This document shows positions 17,716 to 25,539 of a DNA stretch of 64,000 nt, piece after piece; position 1 is the stretch's first letter, and every line of letters begins with the position of its first letter. The stretch is from NCEH01 sp002257205 (lineage in GTDB: Bacteria; Pseudomonadota; Alphaproteobacteria; Rhizobiales; Xanthobacteraceae): assembly GCF_043195105.1 (NCBI RefSeq), contig NZ_JBAFWO010000002.1, one strand, 5' to 3'. The position numbers and the translations under genes were made by a program. The notes under the pieces are model-generated. The model did not search any database and was not told the origin of the DNA. It worked only from the letters and a program-made list of their open reading frames with translations.

Positions 17716-18696
17716 ATGGCTGAATCGGCAAGCAAGCCGGCCGGCGACATCGTTCCGGGCCGTGGCCGGGTGTATGATTCCATCACTCAGACCATCGGCG
17801 ACACGCCCCTGGTGCGGCTCCAGCGCCTGCCGCAATTGCGCGGCGTGAAGGCCGAGATCCTCGCCAAGCTGGAGTTTTTCAATCCCATCGCCAGCGTCAA
17901 GGATCGGATCGGCGTCGCCATGGTGGACGCCATGGAAGCCGCCGGCGCGCTCGATGCCGACACGGTGATGGTGGAGCCCACCTCGGGCAATACCGGCATC
18001 GCGCTCGCCTTCGTCGCCGCCGCGCGCGGCTACCGGCTGATCCTGGTGATGCCGGAATCCATGTCGGTGGAGCGGCGCAAGATGCTTGCCCTGCTCGGCG
18101 CGGAACTGGTGCTGACCCCGGCGCAGCTCGGCATGAAGGGCGCCGTCGCCAAGGCCGAGGAATTGGTCCGCGACCTGCCCAAGGCGGTGATGCCCCAGCA
18201 GTTCAAGAACAAGGCGAACCCCGCCATCCACCGCAAGACCACGGCCGAGGAAATCTGGAACGACACCAAGGGCGCGGTGGACGTTGTGGTCTCCGGCGTC
18301 GGCACCGGCGGCACCATCACCGGCATCGGCCAGGTGCTGAAGCCGCGCAAGGCCTCGCTGCGCATGGTGGCGGTGGAGCCCGAGGACAGCCCGGTGCTGT
18401 CCGGCGGCCAGCCCGGCCCGCACAAGATCCAGGGCATCGGTGCCGGCTTCGTGCCCGAGGTGCTGGACCGCAGCATCATCGACGAGGTGGTGACGGTAGG
18501 CAACCAGACCGCCTTCGACACCGCCCGCGCGCTCGCCCGTTATGAGGGCATTCCCGGCGGCATCTCCTCCGGCGCGGCGATTGCGGCGGCGCTGGAACTC
18601 GGCGCGCGCCCGGACTATGCCGGCAAGGTCATCGTCGCCATCGTGCCGTCCTTCGCCGAGCGCTATCTGTCGACCGCGCTGTTCGAAGGGCTCTGA
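17716..18696 (+). CDS. cysK: cysteine synthase A
   Basis: PLP enzyme making cysteine from O-acetylserine and sulfide. The PLP Lys lies in NPIASVKDRIG (near 58), the substrate loop is PTSGNTGIALAFVAAARGY, the phosphate loop is VSGVGTGGTITG, and the end PSFAERYLSTALFEGL is typical. Length 326 is normal. Transcribed with or after the Rrf2 regulator, 69 bp away. The stop codon overlaps the left end of the inverted-repeat element at 18696. Confidence 0.96.
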   Translation: MAESASKPAGDIVPGRGRVYDSITQTIGDTPLVRLQRLPQLRGVKAEILAKLEFFNPIASVKDRIGVAMVDAMEAAGALDADTVMVEPTSGNTGIALAFVAAARGYRLILVMPESMSVERRKMLALLGAELVLTPAQLGMKGAVAKAEELVRDLPKAVMPQQFKNKANPAIHRKTTAEEIWNDTKGAVDVVVSGVGTGGTITGIGQVLKPRKASLRMVAVEPEDSPVLSGGQPGPHKIQGIGAGFVPEVLDRSIIDEVVTVGNQTAFDTARALARYEGIPGGISSGAAIAAALELGARPDYAGKVIVAIVPSFAERYLSTALFEGL

Positions 18697-18883
18697 GAGC
18701 CTGTTTGGAAAAGTCGGACGGGTCGGTCCGCCGGGTCTTTCCGGCGCCCGGTTCGTCGAAAACTTGGCGCGATGCGCGGCATCGCGCCGGCGTTTTCTCC
18801 TGCCGGTTCTCTTTCCGGATCTTCTGCCGGATCGCCAAAAATCCCGCGACGGCCCTCAGCCGCCGATTTCCCAAACAGGCTCT
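18696..18883. repeat. 188-bp MITE-like element with terminal inverted repeats
   Basis: The left end AGAGCCTGTTTGGAAA (18696-18711) is the reverse complement, with one inserted base, of the right end TTTCCCAAACAGGCTCT (18867-18883). No reading frame inside is convincing. A perfect 10-bp hairpin sits in the middle (18766-18788). The size and ends fit a non-autonomous transposable element or a structured intergenic repeat. The outer GGCTCTGAG duplicates overlap the inverted repeats, so they are not proof of a target duplication. The rest of the gap to 19011 shows only the AAGGAGGT at 18993-19000 before divL. Confidence 0.55.
18766..18796 (+). terminator. GC hairpin with short T run after cysK
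   Basis: GGCGCGATGC (18766-18775), loop GCG, GCATCGCGCC (18779-18788): a perfect 10-bp stem with a 3-nt loop, followed by GGCGTTTT. It is 70 bp past the cysK stop and could end cysK transcription. It also forms the centre of the inverted-repeat element, so it may simply belong to that. Confidence 0.45.
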
Positions 18884-19011
18884 GAGCCTCCGGCGTCGTG
18901 CGCGGGGTCTTCTTCTCCGCGCCGGGCGGCTTCGCTACAGTCGAATGTGATTCGGCGTGGGCCGAACGGCGCCCGGCTTCGGGCACCGGCTGAAGGAGGT
19001 CGCAGCGGCGC

Positions 19012-21675
19012 ATGGAGGGTGAGGTTGCGGACAGGGCCGCGAAGGCCACCGGAGCTGCTTGCGCGCGCGTGGGGTCGGGCGCGTGGTCGAGCATGCGGCT
19101 GGCTATCCGTGTGCCTGGACTGGCTGTGCCCGGACCCGCGGCTTTTCTCCATATCCCCTACCGCGCGATCCCCCACCGCGCGCACGCGGGGGGCCTGTCG
19201 CAGATCCTGCTGAGCGGCACGGCTTTGCTCTGCGGCGTGGCGGAGGCCTCGGCCGCGGGATTTGGTGCTCCACAGTCCGGAACCCTGCTCGGGAGCGCGC
19301 TCGGCATCGGCGGGCTCGCGGCCGCCGTGGTGATGGCGATCACGTGCAGCCTGTGGCTCGGGCGGATTTCGCGCAACGAGAAGGCGGCCCTGCGCAGCGC
19401 CGCCCATGCGCGGGCCGATGCCTATGCGCTGAAAAGCCTGCTCGCCGGCGATGCGCTCGGCACCGTGCTCTGGGTGGTGGGTGACCCGCTGCCCCATCTG
19501 CTGGGCGCGGCGGCGATGCTCGATGCCCAGATCCCCGCCGCAGCCAAGCCGCCGCAAGACGTGGTGAAGCTCGATCTCGCGCTCTGGCTGGGCGCGCCCG
19601 CCGCCTCCGCGCTCGCCGGGCCGCTGGAGGCTTTGCGCGGGCAGGGGCGGGCCTTTACCCTGCCCATCACCGGACCCGACGGCGCGCACTGGATCGCCGA
19701 GGGCCGCGCCACGGACGGCAGCCGCATGCTGAACGTGCGGGCCGCCCCCGCTTCCGGGTTGCAGGCCGAGGGCGGGCAAGCGGCCGATGCTGCGCAATCG
19801 GAGCGTGGGCAGGTTGAGCGGGTGCAGGCCGAGACGGTCGCGCGCGGCATCCTCGCCACTTTGTTCGCGGCCGCCCCGTTCCCCATGTGGCTGCGCGACA
19901 CGGCCGGCGGCCTGATGCGGGCGAACCCGGCCTTCGCCCAGGCGGTGGGCGCGCCCTCGCCCGAGGAGGCGGTGGGGCGCGGCATGGAATTGCTGGATCT
20001 GTCCGCCCGCGAGGCCGCCGCTGCCGTGCGGCGCGAGGGCAAGGCCTATCAGACGCGGGCGCGGCTCGTGGCGGGCGGGCGCCGCCGCGTGCTCGAAGTG
20101 CTGGAAGTGGACGATCCCGCCGGTGCCGGTGGCCTTGCCATCGACATCACGGAGGCGGAGGCGGCACGTGCCGAGGTGGCGCATACCATCGCCGCCCATC
20201 GCCGCACGCTCGACCAATTGGCCACCGCCGTTGTGATGTTCGGCGCCGACGAGCGCCTGGCCTTCCACAATTCCGCCTATGAGGGCCTGTTCGGCCTCGA
20301 TGCCGCGTTCCTCGACACGCGCCCGACCGAGAGTGAGGTGCTCGAAACCCTGCGCACCGCCCGCAAAGTGCCCGAGCAGGCGGATTTCCGTGCCTGGCGC
20401 GAGCAATTGCGGGAGGCCTATCGCGCGCTGGAGCCGATCCACGACTGGTGGCACCTGCCCGGCGGGCAGATGCTGCGCGTGGTGGTGACCCCCAATGCCG
20501 AAGGCGGCATCACCTATCTGTTCGAGGACGTCTCCGAGCACATGGCGCTGGAGAGCCGCTACAACAGCCTCATTCGCATCCAGGGCGAGACGCTGGATGA
20601 ACTGGCCGAGGCGGTCGCCGTGTTCGGCAGCGACGGCAAGCTGCGCCTGCACAACCATGCCTTTCTCTCGCTCTGGTCGCTGAGCGCCCAGGCGCTGAGC
20701 GACAAGCCGCACATCGACGCGGTCGCCGCCATGTGCCGGCCGCTGCATGCCGATCTCGACAGCTGGGCGCGCATCCGCGCGGTCGTCACCGCGCTGGAAC
20801 ATCGCAGCGGCACCCATCTGCGCATGGAGCGTGCCGACGGCCTGGTGCTCGACGGCGCCGCCCAGCCCTTGCCCGACGGCGGCACGCTCGTGACCTTCCG
20901 CGATGTCACCGACAGCGTGAAGGTGGAGCGCGCGCTGATCGAGCGCAACGAGGCGCTGGAAGCCGCCGACGCGCTGAAGAATGCGTTCGTCGGGCATGTC
21001 TCCTATCATCTGCGCACGCCGCTCAACACGCTGATCGGCTATTCCCATATGCTCGGCGAGCCCAGCGTCGGCCCGCTCAACGGCAAGCAGCTGGAATTCC
21101 TGGACCATGTGCGCCAGTCCTCGGACGCGCTGCGCGCCCTGATCGACGACATCCTCGACCTTGCCAGCATCGATGCCGGCGCCATGGCGCTCGACCTCGG
21201 CGAGGTGGATGTGCGCGCCACCCTGGAGGCGGTGGGCGAGGCGGTGCGCGATCTGCTGGCCGAGCGGCAGGTGAGCCTGCACATCGACGCGCCGGCCGAG
21301 ATCGGCGCCTTCACGGCCGACCGGCGGCGGGTGCGGCAGATCCTGTTCAACCTGCTCTCCAACGCCATCGCGGTGTCGCCGCCCCAGGGCGTCGTGACGC
21401 TGAGCGCGCGCCGCGCCGAGGACGCGCTCAGCGTCGAGGTGCGCGACCAGGGGCCGGGCATTTCGGGCGAGATCGCCGGCAAGGTGTTCGAGCGCTTTGA
21501 AACCCACGGCGCGGGCGCCGAGCATGGCGGGGTGGGCCTCGGCCTCTCGCTGGTGCGCTCGTTCATGGAATTGCACGGCGGCTCCGTCTCCCTCGGCACG
21601 GCCGAGGGCGGTGGCGCGCTGGCCGTGTGCCGGTTTCCCCTTGCGGCGGCGCGCCGCGACGAGGCTGCGGAATGA
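19012..21675 (+). CDS. divL: DivL-type PAS sensor pseudo-histidine kinase
   Basis: 887 residues: two hydrophobic segments near 60-115, several PAS-like repeats (about 280-660, with WLRDTAGGLMRANPAF, VVMFGADERLAFHNSAY, VAVFGSDGKLRLHNHAF), a HisKA-like region and an ATPase domain (NLLSNAI, DQGPGI, GGVGLGLSLV). The H-box reads HVSYHLRTPLNTL: Tyr665 stands where the phospho-His is expected, the hallmark of DivL. DivL works with CckA and DivK to control CtrA and the cell cycle; that role is inferred. AAGGAGGT lies 11 bp upstream of the ATG. It overlaps tsaE-amgK by ATGA. Confidence 0.85.
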   Translation: MEGEVADRAAKATGAACARVGSGAWSSMRLAIRVPGLAVPGPAAFLHIPYRAIPHRAHAGGLSQILLSGTALLCGVAEASAAGFGAPQSGTLLGSALGIGGLAAAVVMAITCSLWLGRISRNEKAALRSAAHARADAYALKSLLAGDALGTVLWVVGDPLPHLLGAAAMLDAQIPAAAKPPQDVVKLDLALWLGAPAASALAGPLEALRGQGRAFTLPITGPDGAHWIAEGRATDGSRMLNVRAAPASGLQAEGGQAADAAQSERGQVERVQAETVARGILATLFAAAPFPMWLRDTAGGLMRANPAFAQAVGAPSPEEAVGRGMELLDLSAREAAAAVRREGKAYQTRARLVAGGRRRVLEVLEVDDPAGAGGLAIDITEAEAARAEVAHTIAAHRRTLDQLATAVVMFGADERLAFHNSAYEGLFGLDAAFLDTRPTESEVLETLRTARKVPEQADFRAWREQLREAYRALEPIHDWWHLPGGQMLRVVVTPNAEGGITYLFEDVSEHMALESRYNSLIRIQGETLDELAEAVAVFGSDGKLRLHNHAFLSLWSLSAQALSDKPHIDAVAAMCRPLHADLDSWARIRAVVTALEHRSGTHLRMERADGLVLDGAAQPLPDGGTLVTFRDVTDSVKVERALIERNEALEAADALKNAFVGHVSYHLRTPLNTLIGYSHMLGEPSVGPLNGKQLEFLDHVRQSSDALRALIDDILDLASIDAGAMALDLGEVDVRATLEAVGEAVRDLLAERQVSLHIDAPAEIGAFTADRRRVRQILFNLLSNAIAVSPPQGVVTLSARRAEDALSVEVRDQGPGISGEIAGKVFERFETHGAGAEHGGVGLGLSLVRSFMELHGGSVSLGTAEGGGALAVCRFPLAAARRDEAAE

Positions 21676-23225
21676 GCCCCCTGATTTCCCGTGTTCCCGG
21701 CCTTCCCAATGCGTTCCGCATGGATCTGCCGGACCTTGCGGCGACCGGCCAGCTCGCGGCGCTGCTCGCGCCCTGGCTGGCGCCGGGGGATCTGGTGGCG
21801 CTGCGCGGCGATCTCGGCGCCGGCAAGACCGCCTTCGCCCGTGCCCTGGTGCGGGTGCTCGCCGACGACCCGCTGTTGGAAGTGCCGAGCCCCACCTTCT
21901 CCATCCTGGTGGACTATGAATTCGCCCGGGTGAATGTGGTGCACGCCGATCTTTACCGCGTGGAGGACCCCGACGAGCTGGACGAACTCGGCTGGGATGA
22001 ACTCTCCGCCGATTCCATCGTCATCGTGGAATGGCCCGACCGGGCCGCCGAGCGCCTCGCCGCCGACCGGCTCATCATCGCATTCGATCTCGCGCCCGAT
22101 CTCGGGCCGGAGGGGCGGCGGGCGATCCTCTCCGGGAGCGGGGCCTTCATCGAGCGCCTCGACCGGCTGCATGTGTCGGAACTGCTGATCGAGGCCTCCG
22201 GCTTCGGCGCGGCGGAGCGGCGCTACATGCAGGGCGATGCCTCAAGCCGCTCCTATGCCCGCCTGGTGCTGCCCGACCGCTCGGCGGTGCTGATGAACGC
22301 GCCGCGCCGGCCCGATGGCCCGCCGATCCGGCGCGGCCTGCCCTATAGCCGCCTTGCCCATCTCGCCGAGGATGTACGGGCCTTCGTCGCCATGGCGCGC
22401 GGCCTGCGGGCGCAGGGGTTCTCCGCGCCGCAGATCTATGCCGCCGATCTCGACCGGGGTCTGCTGGTGATCGAGGATCTCGGCGATGGCGGGGTGCTGG
22501 AGGGTCATCCGCCCGAGCCCATCAAGGCGCGCTACGAGGTTGCGGCCGAGGTGCTCGCCGCTTTGCATGCCCAATCCCTGCCGCATGTGCTCCACATCGC
22601 CCCGCAGAGCGATTATGTGCTGCCGGTCTATGGGGTGGAAGCCTTCCTGATCGAGCTGGAACTGATGCTCGACTGGTATTTGCCGTTCCGCAACGTGCGC
22701 ACCGACGCGGTGGTGCGCGACGAATTCCTGATGCTCTGGCGCAATGCCCTGAGCCCGGTGCTCAACGAGCCGCAGACTTGGGTGCTGCGCGACTATCATT
22801 CCCCGAACCTGATCTGGCTGCCGCAGCGCGAGGGGCTCCAGCGCATGGGGCTGATCGATTTCCAGGACGCAGTATTGGGGCCGGCGGCCTATGACGTCGC
22901 TTCCCTGGCGCAGGACGCGCGGGTGGATATCCCGGAAAACCTGGAACTGCACCTCGTCGGCCATTATGTGGCGCAGCGGCGCGCGGCCGATCCGACCTTC
23001 GATGCGCGCGCCTTCACCCATCTCTATGCGCTGATGGGCGCGCAGCGGGCGACCAAGATTCTCGGAATTTTCACCCGTCTCCACCAGCGCGACGGGAAAC
23101 CGCAATATCTGCGTCATCTTCCTCGGGTTAGGCGCTATCTTGCGCGTTGTCTCGGGCATCAGGAACTCGGTTCGTTGCGCATGTGGTACGAGGCTGTTCT
23201 GCCATCTAAGGACCTTCAGACGTGA
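21672..23225 (+). CDS. fusion of TsaE (t6A ATPase) and AmgK-type sugar kinase
   Basis: 517 residues from the ATG at 21672 that overlaps the divL stop. Residues 1-150 or so are TsaE, which supports tRNA t6A37 synthesis: Walker A RGDLGAGKTAFARAL, PSPTFSILVDY and HADLYRVEDPDEL. From about 185 a phosphotransferase domain follows: QGDASSRSYARL, a Brenner motif DYHSPNLIWL and LIDFQDAVLGPAAYDVASL, matching AmgK (N-acetylmuramate/N-acetylglucosamine anomeric kinase). The next gene encodes the MurU partner, so the second half probably acts in the peptidoglycan recycling shortcut to UDP-MurNAc. Both halves look intact. Such fusions are known in Hyphomicrobiales. Confidence 0.9.
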   Translation: MSPLISRVPGLPNAFRMDLPDLAATGQLAALLAPWLAPGDLVALRGDLGAGKTAFARALVRVLADDPLLEVPSPTFSILVDYEFARVNVVHADLYRVEDPDELDELGWDELSADSIVIVEWPDRAAERLAADRLIIAFDLAPDLGPEGRRAILSGSGAFIERLDRLHVSELLIEASGFGAAERRYMQGDASSRSYARLVLPDRSAVLMNAPRRPDGPPIRRGLPYSRLAHLAEDVRAFVAMARGLRAQGFSAPQIYAADLDRGLLVIEDLGDGGVLEGHPPEPIKARYEVAAEVLAALHAQSLPHVLHIAPQSDYVLPVYGVEAFLIELELMLDWYLPFRNVRTDAVVRDEFLMLWRNALSPVLNEPQTWVLRDYHSPNLIWLPQREGLQRMGLIDFQDAVLGPAAYDVASLAQDARVDIPENLELHLVGHYVAQRRAADPTFDARAFTHLYALMGAQRATKILGIFTRLHQRDGKPQYLRHLPRVRRYLARCLGHQELGSLRMWYEAVLPSKDLQT

Positions 23226-23944
23226 CGACCGTTCAAAAAGCCATGGTGCTCGCCGCCGGCATGGGCACGCGCATGCGTCCGCTCACCGAGACCATTCCCA
23301 AGCCGCTGGTGGAAGTCGCCGGCCACCCGCTGATCGACCATGTGCTCGATCGGCTGGAGGCGGCCGAGGTGCGCGAGGCGGTGGTGAATGTGCACCACCA
23401 TGCCGACCTGCTGGAAGCCCATCTCGCCACCCGCACCGCGCCGCCCCATCTGCACATCCGCGACGAGCGCGGCCTTCTTCTGGATACCGGCGGCGGGGTG
23501 AAGAACGCGCTGCCGCTGTTGGGGGATGCGCCGTTCCTGGTGATCAATTCCGACACCATCTGGATCGAGGGCGTGACGCCGAACCTGGTGCGCCTGCGGA
23601 CCCAATTCGATCCCGCCCGCATGGACGCGCTGCTGCTGGTGGCGGCAAGCGCGCTCTCCATCGGCTATGACGGCACCGGGGATTTCACCATGGATGCCGA
23701 GGGCCGGCTGGCCCGGCGCGGCGAGCGCATGGTGTCGCCCTTCGTCTATGCCGGGGCCTGCATTCTCTCCCCCGCCTTGTTCGCCGATGCGCCGCAGGGT
23801 CCGTTCTCGCTCAATTCCATCTTCGATCGCGCCAGCGAGGCGGGGCGCCTGTTTGGCCTGCGGCTGGAAGGCGTCTGGATGCATGTCGGCACCCCGGACG
23901 CTATTCCCGCAGCGGAAGAGGCCATCCACCGGTCGAGCGATTAG
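23222..23944 (+). CDS. murU: MurU-like nucleotidyltransferase
   Basis: 240 residues, GTG start overlapping the preceding stop as GTGA. The nucleotide-binding signature MVLAAGMGTRMRPLTETIPK lies at the N-terminus, followed by PLVEVAGHPLIDHVLDRLE, DTGGGVKNALPLLGD and VINSDTIW. In AmgK/MurU organisms this enzyme converts MurNAc-1-phosphate to UDP-MurNAc; the direct coupling to the AmgK domain makes this more likely than a mannose-1-phosphate guanylyltransferase. Confidence 0.85.
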   Translation: MTTVQKAMVLAAGMGTRMRPLTETIPKPLVEVAGHPLIDHVLDRLEAAEVREAVVNVHHHADLLEAHLATRTAPPHLHIRDERGLLLDTGGGVKNALPLLGDAPFLVINSDTIWIEGVTPNLVRLRTQFDPARMDALLLVAASALSIGYDGTGDFTMDAEGRLARRGERMVSPFVYAGACILSPALFADAPQGPFSLNSIFDRASEAGRLFGLRLEGVWMHVGTPDAIPAAEEAIHRSSD

Positions 23945-24045
23945 AGCATTTTCGAGTGAAGTGGACACCGGTTCACGTGAAGAAAATGCGACAACGCAAT
24001 AAGTTAGGGGATTTCCGCGTTTCCGTGAAACGATGAAATGCCCTG
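23943..24045. repeat. Rhizobiales-type intergenic repeat, copy A
   Basis: Begins AGAGCATTTTCGAGTGAAG, continues GGACACCGGTTCACGTGAAG and AAAATGCGACAACGCAATAAG, and ends near GAAACGATGAAATGCCC, whose complement resembles the start. It belongs to the same family as 54917-54980. It directly follows murU. The first in-frame ATG of the next frame (24033) lies inside it, which argues for a later start of that gene. Confidence 0.7.
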
Positions 24046-24164
24046 GGACGTGTTTGCGCGCGATCGCGGAGGCAGGATCGCGGGGCGCTTCGGCCGCCGT
24101 CGCCCGATTCCCTGAAACCGGGAAACGCGCTAACCTTGCCCATGCCTTATCTGGATCTCGAAGC

Positions 24165-25412
24165 GTGAGCGGTTCCGTGCGATCAGCCTGCCGCATCCTT
24201 CTTCTCGCCCTGCTGCTTGCGGCACTGGGCCTGCCCTCCACCGCCCGCGCGGCGGACGCCGCGTTTGCGCAATTCATCGCCTCGCTCTGGCCGGAGGCGC
24301 AGGCGGCCGGGGTGTCGCGCGCGACCTTCGAGCGTGAAACGCGGGGCCTCGAACCGGACTACAAGCTGCCCGACCTCGCCTTGCCGGGACGGCCCGTGAC
24401 CGGCGCGCGGGCGCAGGCCGAGTTCGTGCAGGTGCCGGCCGCTTATGTGAAGGAAGCCAACATCGCCCGGCTGGCCGTCGAGGGGCGGCGGCTGATGCAA
24501 AAGCATCGCGCCGCGCTCGACCAGATCGAACGGCAGTTCGGCGTGCCGGCCACCATGGTGCTGGCGATCTGGGGCCGCGAGAGCGATTTCGGCCGCTATA
24601 CCGATCCCTATGACGCGCTGCGCGTGGTGGCGACGCAAGCCTATGTGGGGCGCCGCAAGGAGCAGTATCGCGCCGATTTCATCCTCGCGCTGAAAATCCT
24701 CGACGAGGGCGCGGTGACGCGCAAGGAATTCCGCTCGTCCTGGGCCGGCGCCACCGGGCTCACGCAATTCCTGCCGTCGGAATATTACCAGCATGGCGTC
24801 GATCTCGATGGCGACGGGCGGGTCGATATCTGGCATTCGGCGCCGGATGCGCTGGCCTCCGCCGCCAAGCAGCTCGCCGACAAGGGCTGGCAACCGGGCC
24901 TGCGCTGGGCCTATGAGGTGCGCGCGCCGGCCAATGCCGATTGCACCCTCGGCGTCCCGGAGGTCCAGCGGCCGATCGGCGAATGGCTGCGCGCGGGGTT
25001 CGTGCCCGTGGGCGGGGCGGCGCCTTCGCCCGCCGAACTGGCGCAGCCGGCTTCGCTGCTCCAGCCGGAGGGGATCTACGGCCCCTCGTTCCTCACCACG
25101 AAGAATTACTTCGTGATCAAGCAGTATAATTTCTCTGATCTCTATGTGCTGTTCGTCGGCCATCTCTCCGATCGCATGGTGACCCCGCAGCCGTTCGTGA
25201 CCCCCTGGGCGGCTTCGACGCAGATGCGCACCAGCGCGGTGGAGGCGATGCAGAAGCATCTGACGCGGATCGGTCTTTATGGCGACAAGATCGACGGCAA
25301 GGCCGGCATGCTGACCCGCGCGGCGCTCGGCGCCTACCAGAAATCCGCCGGGCTCAAGGTGGATTGCTGGCCGAGTGAGGCGGTTCTGAAATCCATGAGC
25401 GCGGCGCGATAG
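24165..25412 (+). CDS. lytic murein transglycosylase, MltB type with peptidoglycan-binding domain
   Basis: Periplasmic muramidase-like enzyme cleaving glycan strands with anhydro-MurNAc formation. The GTG at 24165 gives a signal peptide (RSACRILLLALLLAALGL, cleavage near ARAAD); an ATG at 24033 would add 44 residues coded by a repeat. The catalytic Glu lies in ILAIWGRESDFGRYT, followed by GATGLTQFLPSEYYQHGVDLDGDGR-type segments. A C-terminal peptidoglycan-binding domain spans roughly the last 65 residues (MQKHLTRIGLYGDKIDGKAG). The neighbouring amgK-murU recycling genes fit a wall-turnover cluster. Confidence 0.9.
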   Translation: MSGSVRSACRILLLALLLAALGLPSTARAADAAFAQFIASLWPEAQAAGVSRATFERETRGLEPDYKLPDLALPGRPVTGARAQAEFVQVPAAYVKEANIARLAVEGRRLMQKHRAALDQIERQFGVPATMVLAIWGRESDFGRYTDPYDALRVVATQAYVGRRKEQYRADFILALKILDEGAVTRKEFRSSWAGATGLTQFLPSEYYQHGVDLDGDGRVDIWHSAPDALASAAKQLADKGWQPGLRWAYEVRAPANADCTLGVPEVQRPIGEWLRAGFVPVGGAAPSPAELAQPASLLQPEGIYGPSFLTTKNYFVIKQYNFSDLYVLFVGHLSDRMVTPQPFVTPWAASTQMRTSAVEAMQKHLTRIGLYGDKIDGKAGMLTRAALGAYQKSAGLKVDCWPSEAVLKSMSAAR

Positions 25413-25539
25413 CGGCTTCGGCGGTTCCGCGCCCCGCCTTGTGCCGTCCCCGCCGGACCGTCGCCGCTTGCGACTCGCTGGCCCAGCGTGAAAGGTGGAA
25501 CGGCGCGCGCGCCAAGCGTCGCGCCTTCCTCGGGTGGTC

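Noticed and set aside
18689..18886. GGCTCTGAG direct duplicates flanking the inverted-repeat element
   Set aside because: They overlap the terminal inverted repeats, which are themselves palindromic at their tips, so they do not prove a target-site duplication.
23972..23981. TTCACGTGAA core resembling parS
   Set aside because: Flanking bases deviate (12 of 16 matches) and the sequence is part of a dispersed repeat family, so it is not called a ParB site.
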